Shown piece after piece: positions 33,215 to 44,269 of a stretch of DNA of 64,000 nt (positions are counted from its first letter, which is position 1; every line of letters begins with the position of its first letter). The stretch lies in the NCBI GenBank assembly GCA_942486035.1, contig CALNXK010000312.1, positions 1-64,000 of the forward strand, in the 5' to 3' direction. The position numbers were made by a program, and so were the translations under genes. The DNA is from Porites lobata (taxonomy: Eukaryota; Cnidaria; Anthozoa; Scleractinia; Poritidae). The notes under the pieces were generated by a model, which saw only the letters and a program-made list of their open reading frames with translations, searched no databases and had not been told where the DNA came from.

Positions 33215-35490
33215 GCGGGGCTCCCGCGCGCGCGAAGCGCGCGTGGGACAGAGCCCCATACCCATGGAATATGGTCAACCTCTTTTCGTTTGGTTGTCAC
33301 GTGATTGACCGAGCGTACGTACGTACGTACGTACGTACGCGTCTACAGATTGTATGGGTGGGGTAGGGGAGACTATCAAAAGGAAGGGAGGGGTGTCTCA
33401 GGCGTGTCTTGGCAAGTCCACATCTTTAATATAGGACATTAACAATATGGTCAATTGACAGCTGTCCAAACAGGATAGCCACTGACCAGTATCCCATGAC
33501 CATATCGCGGGCTCATGTGTCAACTCATCGAGGTGACGTGATTTATTTGGAAGCTGTCCGCTGACCAGTTAACTGTTTTACTAGATCGCGAACAACGTTC
33601 AATCTCATACTTTTACTAGTTTGGGAACACAGGAAAACTGATAATGCACACATATTGGACATCAATGTTTTGATCAATTGAAAGCTGTCAAAACAGAGTA
33701 CCCGCTGACCAGTATCACTTGACCGTATCGCGGGCTCAGGTGTCGACCCGTCGAGGTCAAGTATTTTTTGAAGTTATCCGCTGACAAGTAAACTAGTTTT
33801 CAAGTGATCGCAGGCTCAAGTTCAATTTTTTTCTTAATTCATATGAAATATGTTGTGTTTATGTGCTGCACAATTAAAATTTTGATTGCAAACTGACCTC
33901 GGACGTGAAAATTCAGCCAGCTGTTACAGGCAGGGAAGACAGTTGCTTTTGTTTTTTCTCACAATGGTCACGCGTTGGTCACGCTCTACGTCCAATTTTT
34001 ATGCTCTGATTGGTCAAAATTTGACAGGTGAGTTCATGCGCAAAATTTATGCAGCATCTTGAATCTTGTTTACTTTAACAGCTGAAGCTGACAGAGTTTT
34101 GTGTCAACTTGTGATGTTTTTAACTGTCTTTTTCCACTGGATGTACAAAATGAAATTCAGCTGCTATCAGGAGTCTTCTGTTACTCATGGCTAGTTTGTT
34201 TATTGGGTTTTGGTTGAGAAAACGTCGCTTGTCAAAGTCGGAAATCCGATTTCGGATGGCATCGTTTTCGTTTTCACCTTGCTTGATGCGTAAGAGGATT
34301 GCAAAGTCTGAAGCGATACTGGCTTTACCTGATAACTTTCAGGAGCTGCATCTCGAATGGTAAGCCAGAGAAATTATTGTATTTCATGTTTGTTTTTTGT
34401 ATCTAATTTAATGTAGTGGAGCGTAGTTTATGCGGGAATTTAGTTTATGCGCGTTTGTAAGATTTGAGACAACGATCTCACCGAGTATCTGGTTTGATAT
34501 AATCTTACAGAACTTTAAAAAGCCTTTAGACAGTTTCTCACCGCAAATAGAAAGAAAATGTTCCGAAGAATCTTTAGTTATAATTCTAGCCGGAAAAGAA
34601 AGCTTTGAGCGATTTTCTTGCCTCGAGTTCGTCTTTGAAAAAACAAACACCGGGAAGCTGGCTTAAAACATAAACTTCAGCAAACTTAAGCTTGAAGCTT
34701 GAAGATTCAGGATATTTAGGGACACTTTAATACTTGTCTTCCTGAATGAAAATTGTTGTCTCTGTTTATGTTTCACCGAATTATATTTCTTTTATTGATT
34801 GTTAGTAGTCTCTCTTGCAATTTTAATCGCTATGCCGATTGTTTTCAGTCGTTCAGTGAACATCGCTTGCAGGAGTTCTCAAAATGCCGCGCGTTAAACC
34901 ATCAAATAAAAAATAAACATGATAAATTCTTTATTATCTTGGAGCGTAACTCTGTTAATGTTCATTCAAACACTCGCTACAGCTCGCACTACAAAAGTGA
35001 GAACCGGATGGCCGTATAGGTGATTTTGGAAAATTTTTTTAACAGTTTATGAATATTGAATGAGAGCAATTTGTATTGTGAAATACTGCTTTCTGTCCAT
35101 GGTATAAAAGGTTGGTTTACACGCACCCAGATTTGTTGGCAAGATTTTGCAAAGTAAACTTGTCGAACGCCAAAACGTTGGCCTGGTTTTTTTTCTAAGC
35201 CTAATTGATCTACGGTGATCAATAGCCATTACGGCTCTTAAATGTGATAAAAGATGATTACCAGTTTTTGAGTGTACATATGAGGCTATCAACTCGATGT
35301 AAGATTTGGTTCACTCTTGGGCTGTTTGCAAATTATTTTTCTCTAAAATCAGGTAGCCTTTCCCTCAAAAGTCACATAAATGTGCTCTAAAGTTAACTGA
35401 ATTGTGGAATTCGAATACAAGTTTATTGTTTAATTTAAATTATAAATTTACTAATGGGAGCCTCGCTTTTAGCCCTGGCTAAATCTATAT
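33215..35490. mobile_element. 2.28 kb insert of unknown class, 6 bp target duplication
   Basis: U1 and U2 run straight through this point. U3 has attata on both sides (33209-33214 and 35491-35496). The left end is gcggggctcccgcgcgcg, part of a GC-rich hairpin (33216-33260). Near the right end gggagcctcgc (35457-35467) is the inverse of gcggggctccc with one mismatch but stops 23 bp short of the boundary. No transposase was recognised; open frames inside are short. A non-autonomous DNA transposon is my best guess. Confidence 0.6.
33313..33342. repeat. (GTAC)n microsatellite
   Basis: About seven cgta units in tandem; fully self-complementary. Confidence 0.9.
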
Positions 35491-35812
35491 ATTATATTGC
35501 CTGGTTTCAATCTGATACCTAAAGTGCATAAATTGACAGAGAAAGCTGGTGTGGCGATGGAGCCTTTGCTGGGCACGCTTTTCCCTTCCAAAGCTACGAA
35601 ATTATTTAGGTGGTCTTTTCGTATTTCCTATGGTTTACAGTAAGGATGATAATGAAGTTTACACCGCACAGAAAATATTAAGGAGAGCAGGGGCAGGGTT
35701 GCCTTTATTAATCTCCTTTTCTATTTTATGGAAAGTAAACACAAAATTAAAGAATTTGTTTTGTACAAGGAGGCTTTTACAAGAAAAATGGAAAGATATT
35801 ATAATTGATTAA
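35491..35812 (+). pseudogene. Decayed ORF of block U3 (right-hand part)
   Basis: Continuation of the decayed ORF split by the 33215-35490 insert, with KLTEKAGVAMEPLLGTLFPS readable. Several indels relative to U1 and U2. Confidence 0.4.
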
Positions 35813-35863
35813 TTGCAGTTTGGTAAAATAAATCCACATTATGATATTGTCTTTTGAGGTTGA

Positions 35864-36055
35864 TCAACATATCTTGCAAAAAAAGCAATCAGTTTTACAT
35901 CTATGATATTCCGCAAGGAAACAACCCTTACAGATTTTACAAGCACCCTTTCCAGGAACACTTGTCGCACAAGTGCAACGTCCTTCTATAGGAATCCAAA
36001 GTAAGAAACAATTACCTGACATCCCTTTAGGTTCTTTTAAAATATGAATAAACAT
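35864..36055 (-). CDS. Short cysteine-rich ORF, unknown
   Basis: A 63-residue minus-strand frame whose second half is Cys-rich (RCTCATSVPGKGACKICKGC, then CKTDCFFCKIC), with CxC, CxxCxxC and CxxC spacing. It lies in a segment present only in U3. Could be a zinc-binding fragment or chance. No relatives identified and no promoter seen. Confidence 0.2.
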   Translation of the reverse strand: MFIHILKEPKGMSGNCFLLWIPIEGRCTCATSVPGKGACKICKGCFLAEYHRCKTDCFFCKIC

Positions 36056-37374
36056 TAATTAATTGATTGACACCTTTTACCATTATTAACATAGAAATAT
36101 TTAAATAATAACACTGTGCTTTTGATAGTTTAGCTGTCATTTAGTTTCCTTATTTTGTTCTATGTCTTCTTCTTCGGTGAAAAGAACCGAACTGATAAAG
36201 ACAAACTTCCCATTGCCGTTCGTAAAGACAAACATAGCACTTGGACACACGGATTACTGTGAAGTATTTCCTTGCGCAAAAGTGCCCGGCGGCTGCCGGT
36301 TACAGGTTGAACAAATTGCGGGTGATGTACAATGTCGTAAAGCCCTCAAGTAAAGACGACATAATGCGGTCGTCCTGATTCTGCTGTTATTCAAACTGCG
36401 ATAGGTTCGACCTGTTTGTAACTGTTTTTATTCGTTTCGAAAAGAAAACTGTTGCTACCGTTCCAAAGCATCTCCTCCTCAGGCAGGGATGTTGGAAGTT
36501 TCTGGACTTATGACATACCAATTAACTATTCATTAATTAAACATGGACTAGTGTTAGTCGATTTAGGCACGAAGGGCCAGTTCGCAAAAGTCTCAAATGT
36601 ATCCTATTTTCTTGGTAATTTTTATTGTAAATTAACGTTGCAGTCATTGGTTTTGTTGTAGCCAGTAGAAGGAAGCACACGAGCGACATGTGCGTTTGCA
36701 TAGGCCAAAATGAAGTCATCATCCCTTAGGTTGAAACGCTTGAATGCTTGTTAGAATTCATCTCGAATGATATTTTTCTGTTAGTCTTAATCTGTTTTAT
36801 CCGTGTGAAGTATAAAGGTCGTTTATACTAGTTTTCAAACTATAATAGGCAAAATCCGTTTATTACCTCTAACAGGATTCATGAGCACTTTCTAGTCTCC
36901 TGCTCCAATATTATAATATTTCAACAGTGAACGAAGAAGGGTATTTTACATGTGGCCGAGTAGAAGGAACTAAAAGCAACTAAAAGTTTAACTGACCTAT
37001 TTCGCTCAATCTGAGGCTTAGCAAAATAATATTTTTACTCTTGTTATTCGTACTTGGTAAATAATAGAAGAAAAGACTTTGTAAGGTGTACTACCCACAT
37101 CTGTTCGTGTTGCACTGCTGGTGTAACTAGCTAGCCGCGAAGTGAAGGTTACCTGTACGGAAACTTATATACGTGGCTGCTTGCGGATACTAGCGTTGTA
37201 GTCTTGATAATAAACAGCAGACAATACAAAAAAAAAATACAACTTACAAGGTTTGCAGCTTAGATAGATTGGAAAATATCCCAGGTAGAAGCTGTTCAAT
37301 TTTGTTGTTGTACAGATATCTGCAAGAATGAGGTTAATTATTTTAACTGCGCATGTCACAACAACAACAATCAG

Positions 37375-38250
37375 TCAAAAAAAACCCTCATAGTTGCTTA
37401 TTGCTATAGTACTGACCTCTGTATGCACTGGTAACTTTATATGCGTGCATTGGAAACTATAAATTGTTTTGGAAAAAACGGAACTACGCTTTAGACACTA
37501 TTTTGCACGCACCTACCCCCATTAGTTTTCACCCTCCGGCAAGCTAACGTTTAATTTTACTTTTACATAACGACCAACAAGATTCATTTTTGTAATCAGC
37601 ACAAGTCTATGGTTTGTGTTATTTTAATGTTTAATTAAAACTAGGAAAAGCTTTTAAAGGACAGATTCAACATAATCCCGTTTCATGAAAACAATAATAA
37701 AGAAAGGTTTGAGAAGAAAACGATCCAACTAAATTGAGTTGTCCAATGAATTTGTCTTTTGCAACCATTACCTAAAGGCTTAATCTAGACAGCAATTTGT
37801 GATTGTTTTTCCAGTTTGTTTTTCAGCTTTAGCTAGAAAGCAATAGTAACTAACTGTAATACTTAAGTTCCAAAGTCTCTGAGCTCTGAGCTACAATAAA
37901 AAGCGGGGCGGGTTGGACAGTTCTAGATTATGACCATAAACAACCTGAATCTTTAGCGTTAAAAGGTAACTTTTAAATGCACAAATTGTTCACGCGCGAT
38001 CCATATTTGTAACCGTACATTAAGTCTAGAAAACAACAAACACCCCAACTTTGAATGGAGGGGACAGGGGAGGGGTGCGGATTCTTTTGTTCTCCGAAGT
38101 CACCCTATTTAAGTACAATGTCTCAACAATTTTGTCGCCGATTGTAGAAAGCATTAGTAACTAACTGTAATACGTAAGTTCCAAAGTCTCTGAGCTACAA
38201 TAATGAGCGGGTGGTGGGGGGGGGTTGGAGGGGTGGGCAGTTAAGTGGCA
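37375..38250. repeat. U3-specific insert with internal duplications
   Basis: Positions 37845-37908 and 38156-38210 are direct repeats (taactaactgtaata start, caaagtctctgagct inside). Positions 37960-38030 resemble 38740-38812 and the U1 segment at 8166-8240. No gene seen. G-run clusters lie at 38053-38083 and 38209-38237. Confidence 0.5.
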
Positions 38251-38269
38251 GCTAGTCTAGTCATCATCA

Positions 38270-38740
38270 TCATCACTTTTATTTCATGATACACGGTAAG
38301 AACAATCCGGCTAAATATACAATATACAATATCCCAAAAAAGTTTACAAACTATAGAATTAACGGTAATAGCATTTACAAAGATGAATGTTGAAATAACT
38401 AAATAAATAAAATTAAAGCCTGCTTTCCATGAATGCCATGTTCGAGCTAGAAGTTAACAGTTTCCGAAAGACATTCAAAGATTTTGCTTGTCTTACATCA
38501 GTGGGCAAATTGTTCCACAGAACAGCCCCGCTGTAGCAGAAGCTATTTCTATAGTAATTGGTTCGTCGCAAGGCAACAGCAAGCTTGTTTTCAGAATCTC
38601 TAAGGTTATAAGAATTGAATAAATCGCTGCGTACTATGAATTTTGAAGACATGTAATCAGGTGCAAGGCAATTCAAAGATTTATACACCATCACAGCCTC
38701 CCTTGACGACCATGAACAAAGTTTCTTCTGAATTTTCCTC
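38270..38740 (-). pseudogene. LINE RT C-terminal fragment (U3 copy)
   Basis: Homologous to 7679-8170. It encodes MMVYKSLNCLAPDYMSSKF and AVLWNNLPTDVRQAKSLN on the minus strand, with a catcatcatcatcac 3' tail at 38263-38277. Confidence 0.75.
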
Positions 38741-39513
38741 GTTAAAAGGTAATTTTTAAGTGCACAAATTGTTCATGCGCGATCCATATTTGTAACCGTA
38801 CATTAAGGCTAGATTTTTGTACGTTAATTGTTACTTCCACCATTGGGTCCTTGTCTTTTAAGAATTATTTAAGCACGATGAAGGGACCCTTTTAGGGTTA
38901 ATGCAGAATACACGGGATGGTGACTTTTTAAAAGTAGACTATGCACGATCAAAGAAAGATTTCCAGAAAAACAAAGTCAGCTGTGTTTTGTAAGGGTTAG
39001 TGGAGGAAGGGAGGGATTCAGCGAACATAGGTAAGTTGACACTTACGCGATTTGCTTGGTTCCATTATATCCCCTCCATAATTATAGTTTTAAAAGTTTG
39101 GCGTTCTGTAAAGTGTCTTTGCGAGCGTATTTTTTCGTTGTGCGACAAAAACTGCGAGAAAACCTCAGTTGTTCTATGTCGTTCCTACGCTTAAAGGTAA
39201 GTAAGGCATAAATTCTTTTCTCATTTGGAAAAGATATACCTTTACATGTTATATAGCAAAGAATTATAGTTCAAGATCTGAAATGATAGCAATTGCTTAT
39301 GGATGCATTATAGAAACCGCGCTGAAAAGACCTGAAGCACGTACATTAGAGCATTTCCTCTTTCATTTCGAAAAGTTCACTTCTTCCTGGAAGTCGAAAG
39401 CTCTTAGTGTAGTTGAAAGAAGACACCATAGTTCAGGGATAACTATATGAGTTCAGAAAACAACAGTATCGGTGCCTATGTTTATTAGGTTTATGTACTA
39501 AGGGAGTGGAGAG

Positions 39514-39526
39514 GGTCCACAATAGG
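39514..39526 (+). repeat. Left TIR of the NHL element
   Basis: ggtccacaatagg, inverse of 43941-43953. It is followed by gcgggatgcgggattt at 39531 and further gcggga motifs to 39690. Confidence 0.85.
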
Positions 39527-40061
39527 TTTGGCGGGATGCGGGATTTGGCTATTTTTCGTGGTGATATTCGGGATATGAGCTGAAAACAGAAGCGGGATGC
39601 GGGAATTTTAACAACCAGCGGGAGCGGGATTTCCTATTTTTATGGGGATGGGATTCGGGAATCGTAAGGAAAAAATAGCGGGATACGGGAATTTAGTTTT
39701 GTCTTGACGAAAAAATTCATTAGCGTTGACTGAAAAAAAAAATGGTTCTTAAGTGTGTATACCGCCTTTGTAGTCAAGCTATGAGTGTCAAAGGAAGTGA
39801 AGCCTGTCAAATTTTGCCCATTATGACCATTATCACTTTTTTGTGTTGCTCGTCTTTTCCGGTTTTACTATTTTCGTCGTTTTCGTCACTCGGAAAGAGG
39901 TATCAAATCACTGAGGTTAGAAGTCACGTTCGTTAAGGTCCTGCACTCATTCCTGTTTTGTCTACGGATTTGACCTTTTTTGCTTTTTCCTGGACGGACC
40001 TGTCGGACCTGGACGATCCTTTGGACTGAGCGTTTGTTATTAAAGTAAGTCTGGCCACAGT

Positions 40062-43000
40062 ATGGCCACACCAGAGCTGATAGAAGTGGACAATGTGGTA
40101 GACATCATAAATTGTGTGGCTTTATATTACGAGAAAGGTGCCAGTGGTAATGCTTTTCTTCGGAAAGAAAAATTTAGAGCTCCGGTCTCAAGGCAAGTAA
40201 AGACCTTGAAAGCCTTAAAAGAAACAGTCAGGTGAGTCGACCTGAGTTTTAATACTGCTATCCATTATTTATTGTTTTCAATGACCTCATTATCCTTGTG
40301 TCAGATCTATTATGACCTGGGATATCAATGGCATTTGTGCCCCGCGCTACGGTCGGCGACTAAAGTGGTCTCACTAGCTTGCGAAAGTCAGTTATTGTCA
40401 ATAATGACGGCAAGTTAAGGATCGTTAAGCCTAAGTTTTTTGTTTTTATTTCATTCCCGATTTCAACCTTTCGCCTTTCGCAACATACAGTCGACTCCCG
40501 GTATCTCGAACCCTATATAATTCGAACCTCTCGCTAACTCGAAGCAATTTTCATTCCCCTTCAGATTCTATATAATTTTACCCTCGATAACTCGAACTTT
40601 TTCCTATTTCCCTTGACGGTTCGAATTATCGGGAGTCGACTGTATACTATTCTAACCGGAGAAGGTGGACCTTGGAATTAAATGTATACTTATATATGAC
40701 TATATAAAGACTATGTTAGTTTATAATCAGGCCATACACGCATCAGTTGTCTTAATATGATACATAAAGATACATTTTTCCCCGTGTCTATTTTCTTCAG
40801 TCAATTTGGAGGGATTCGCGATGTTTCAAAAAATATTGGGCTTGGAAACCAAATTACCAGCAAACTGGCCAGACTGGATGAAAGTGATAGCAAAGGTGCT
40901 CACTGCTTTGCCATAAACACCGATGGGCAAGTTACCCTTGAGCTGCCGTCCATAAGGGCAGGGACAGATATGTTACAATGTAAGTGTTCATCAGTTTCAC
41001 CGTTTATTTCCTCTTAAAACGAGTGCTGAGTGTTTGATACTATTGTAGACATTGTAGTGTATATCACCCGGATTGTAGACTGTGTCAGTATCCTAAAATG
41101 CCGGTTTTTATCACAACTTTTTTCAAGTGTGTCATTCAACCATAAAATATCGGAGAGTTAATGAAGTTAAGATCGTCAAGATCGAAGCGCGTTGTGAAAA
41201 TTTGTCATACCTAACCACTCGCTACTGGACGACTTACCATTTCTTTATCATAATTTTGTCAACTTGATTTTCAGTAATTGTGTATCCCATTGAAATTGCA
41301 TTTGCCACAAGTTCGCAAAGAATTGTTGTCCAGGTGAAAACAGTGGAAGGGGCAAGTGCTCCGCAACCAACACCTGCCCCTGACGACAACCGCACATGTC
41401 ACACTTACAGAGGTAAAAAAACATGTGAACTTCGATTTTAGTATTTCAGATTAAATATGAAATTCAGTTGTGTTATATGAGTAACTGTGAAGAGGATTAC
41501 ATGCCAGGAGGGTCAGGAAGCCGATACTGACCCCATATTTACGGTTGATATCGTTATTTCCAGATGCTTTTGAAAAGTCTATTGACTTATGTGTTCTGTA
41601 TCTATATAGCCTTATCACAGCTATAGTAATGAATACATGATTGTGGGAAAAAGAGAAATTACGTTTAAAATGAATGTTAGAAATAATTTACGCTGCAAAC
41701 ATCAATTTGTTTTAAAGCATTGGGAGCATAAAATGGTTGGGAAAGGTGGGAAAGGAGGCCCCATTATTTTTTATGAGCTAGAACAAGGGGCCGTGCGTGT
41801 TAACTTAGGAAAACTGCGTTCACGAGAAGATGTAGATCAGAAATCCAGTGAGCTTGGACTATCTACTAATGGAACCGTGGCAATATTAAAGAATCGAATC
41901 GCCACGCACGTTAAGAAGATCGAGGCAGAATACCAAGAAAGAGGGCTTTCTCCTACTGCTATCAATTTCTGGAATACTTCCGGCGAGGAATCTCAGTTTG
42001 AGGCACTACACGTCGTAGATCCCTATATGATCTACGCAGCATGTAAAAGCAAGCAGCAGATTTTTGCCGTTACCTGCTCCAGCGACGGGTATGGGCTTCG
42101 AGGAGAGGCGGCAGCAGTTGTAGAGTACCAAAACGAATGGGGAAACGTCGGATCGATGGCCATCTTAAATAGTGACATTTATATTTCGCACCGTCAAGGC
42201 ATTGAGAAAGTTTCATTATCAACATATTTAAGAGCACGGATTATTTCTTCCGGTCCAGACTACTGTTCCTTGGCTCCCTCCATTGCGCTTTACAAAGATG
42301 GTTTGGTCTACTCAGACCCGCAATCGCATCGCATTCTGCACTGGATCAGAAATGAGGAAAGAGTGAAGGTGTTTGCAGGTACCGGTGCAGAGGGCACCAG
42401 AGATGGCTTGGCTTCGCGTGCTGAATTCTACCAACCTGCTGGACTTTGTGTGGAATTTGACCACGTCTTGTATATATGTGATGCCCGAACCAACTGTATC
42501 AAGGTATTCACCACTCTGCATGAAACCGCTGCATTTCTAGATGCAGTCGGAAAGATATACAAGGCTTTCTCCGTCCACGAGAAGCATGCAAAGTACGAGC
42601 TTTGCAATCTACAAGATGCCGTTTTACTGCTTAAAGAAACGTTACAATATCTTCGCCGAAACGAGGCCTTGATTCGCGGTGAAATCCAAAGCTTGCCAAG
42701 GTCCCTTAATGGACCACAGGGAAATGTGGCTGAGAAGACAATAGAGTCTGTTTCATTGTTGCAGTCTGGCCTTCAGAGACTTTATGACCTGTTAGCGCCA
42801 ATGGGTTACACTTGGACCAACCTCCTGAGCTGCATGACATTAGATGTAGAGAACTATCACTCTGTGGTCCATCACAAATCACCTTTATGCACTGCCCTTG
42901 AATATGCCAGGAATTTCGGAAACGCTGTTAAGGAAAGTGTAAAGAAGACAACAAACTGGGCGGCATTTTATTATACCAACCCAAAGTCGTGGTATCCCGT

Positions 43001-43412
43001 TCCAGACCGCGCAGCGGCATTCATTGAAATTTCATTAGCACCACAACTTCCACCTGGGGTAATAAGTGCCCAAGACGTCCAGCTTATGAGGGAATGGGCA
43101 GATACCTTTGGAGCTGCAGTTCGTCAAAGAACCGTCCGACAAGAAACGACCATGGCTAGGGCTGGAACGCTCCCCGATTTCTTGTACGAGAAAGACATTG
43201 TGCCAGGGGAAAGCGTTGACCTAACAGGAGATGTCGGCCTTCCTGACGAATATGATACAAGTAGCAGTGCGGAAGAAAAAGAAACCGAAGATCAAGTAGG
43301 AGAAGGATCTGTAAGGGTCGCCACTTTGGATGGTGAAGCAAACTTCTTGCTTGGAAGAGTGTCTGCATTTGGTCGTGCTGTTAGATTTAATAGCAGGTTT
43401 ATGTTTTGTTAA
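40062..43412 (+). CDS. SAP-like plus NHL beta-propeller protein, four exons, gene of the TIR element
   Basis: Likely exons are 40062-40231, 40801-40979, 41275-41412 and about 41564-43412. Donors gtgagt, gtaagt and gtaaaa and acceptors ttttcttcag, gattttcag and atttccag fit, and phases agree for exons 1-3. Exon 4 opens in phase (DAFEKSIDLCVLYLYSL) but meets a TGA, while the long frame lies one base over, so there is one frame break between 41564 and 41637. In the 591-codon frame, residues ~54-95 look like a SAP DNA-binding fold (LRSREDVDQKSSELGLSTNG). Residues ~120-293 contain NHL-type blades, the best at 245-291. Residues ~400-510 hold a conserved-looking segment with LDVENYHSVVHHK and SWYPVPDRAA. 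AATAAA follows at 43638. I recall many similar proteins in coral genomes, unverified. Role unknown: cargo or an unusual transposase. Confidence 0.7.
40488..40642. mobile_element. Pogo/Tigger-like MITE in intron 1, TA duplication
   Basis: The ends cagtcgactcccggta and the inverse around gggagtcgactg are flanked by TA (40486-40487 and 40643-40644). Internal ctcgaac/gttcgaa repeats continue the inverted structure. TA duplications and cagtcgac ends suit Tc1/mariner-pogo MITEs. Confidence 0.8.
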
Positions 43413-43637
43413 AAGAGACCAGCGTGTTTACATACAATTTCAATGTCCTAAACTCCATGTAAACAATTGACAGAATTGGCTTCATCGCCTGATGGAAACT
43501 AGCAGCAAAGCAGTCGAATCTTCGTAAGACAGACAGATAACATCAATCTTCCTAATTCCACTACTAATACTGGACTTAAAGTATTGAGGTAAACATGTAC
43601 CAACGCGAGGACGAAAAAATAATTAAGCAAAACAGAA

Positions 43638-43643
43638 AATAAA
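43638..43643 (+). promoter_or_regulatory. Poly(A) signal of the NHL/SAP gene
   Basis: aataaa, 226 bp past the stop codon and still inside the TIR element. No nearer AATAAA seen. Confidence 0.5.
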
Positions 43644-43940
43644 GTTATCGTCGCTAATTGTGCTGTTGAGAACCTGGACCATCAAAACTGACAATTGTTA
43701 GAAGGTAAGTCATAACGCCTATTTCAATGATCAAGCAAACAATGTCAAAAATCTCCCCTGCGAAAAAAAAAATGGCTGTACTGTTTCGAAAGCTGTAGTG
43801 AGGATGGACGTATGGTCACGTGACTACCAAAATTCCAAAATCTCGTAAAAAAATGGGGCGGGATCGGGATCCGGACGTAAAAAGGAGCGGGATGGCGGGA
43901 TTGACAAGAAAAAAGGGCGGGAAAGCGGGATTTGAGAACC

Positions 43941-43953
43941 CCTATTGTGGACC
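43941..43953 (-). repeat. Right TIR of the NHL element
   Basis: cctattgtggacc, inverse of the left end. Four extra bases (gtca) precede the target duplication, so the true terminus may be tgacggtcc with the first four bases lost on the left. Confidence 0.8.
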
Positions 43954-44269
43954 GTCAGTGGAGAGTAGGAGTGAAGGGAGGTGTCTGCCCAAATCATCTC
44001 CATCTCTGTATTCTATTTTACTTACACCCTGTCTCTATGTTACAGTTAGTCATATTAAGTATCACTGTTCAAATCCATCATGCTTCGCGGCCCGCTAGTC
44101 CCGTTTCATTTTCCTTTTGGTGCGGTTCTGTGGTAATTTTTCGGTAGGTGCAGCTTAGTGAGGACACAAAGTTCAATGACTATATAGTGGTTCAATAACC
44201 ATAGCAACAGGTGAAAAAACCGCATAGTCGCCTTTTATTATAGGTAATTATTATTATCCTTATTCAACT

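Larger units (their letters stand above)
39514..43957 (+). mobile_element. 4.4 kb TIR element carrying an NHL/SAP gene, 8 bp target duplication
   Basis: The left end ggtccacaatagg is matched by cctattgtggacc at 43941-43953, a 13 bp inverted repeat. gtggagag flanks the left end (39506-39513) and occurs again at 43958-43965, with gtca between the right repeat and that duplication. U1 (9001-9020) and U2 (21928-21950) read agggagtggagagtaggag without interruption, so this is a clean insertion. Both subterminal regions are rich in gcgggat motifs. The single gene inside runs from just inside the left end to just inside the right end. An 8 bp duplication is typical of hAT, P-like and Zisupton-like superfamilies, but no known transposase was recognised. 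Confidence 0.8.

Noticed and set aside
33215..35490. Helitron
   Set aside because: It has a 6 bp duplication and lacks TC...CTRR ends and an A/T insertion point.
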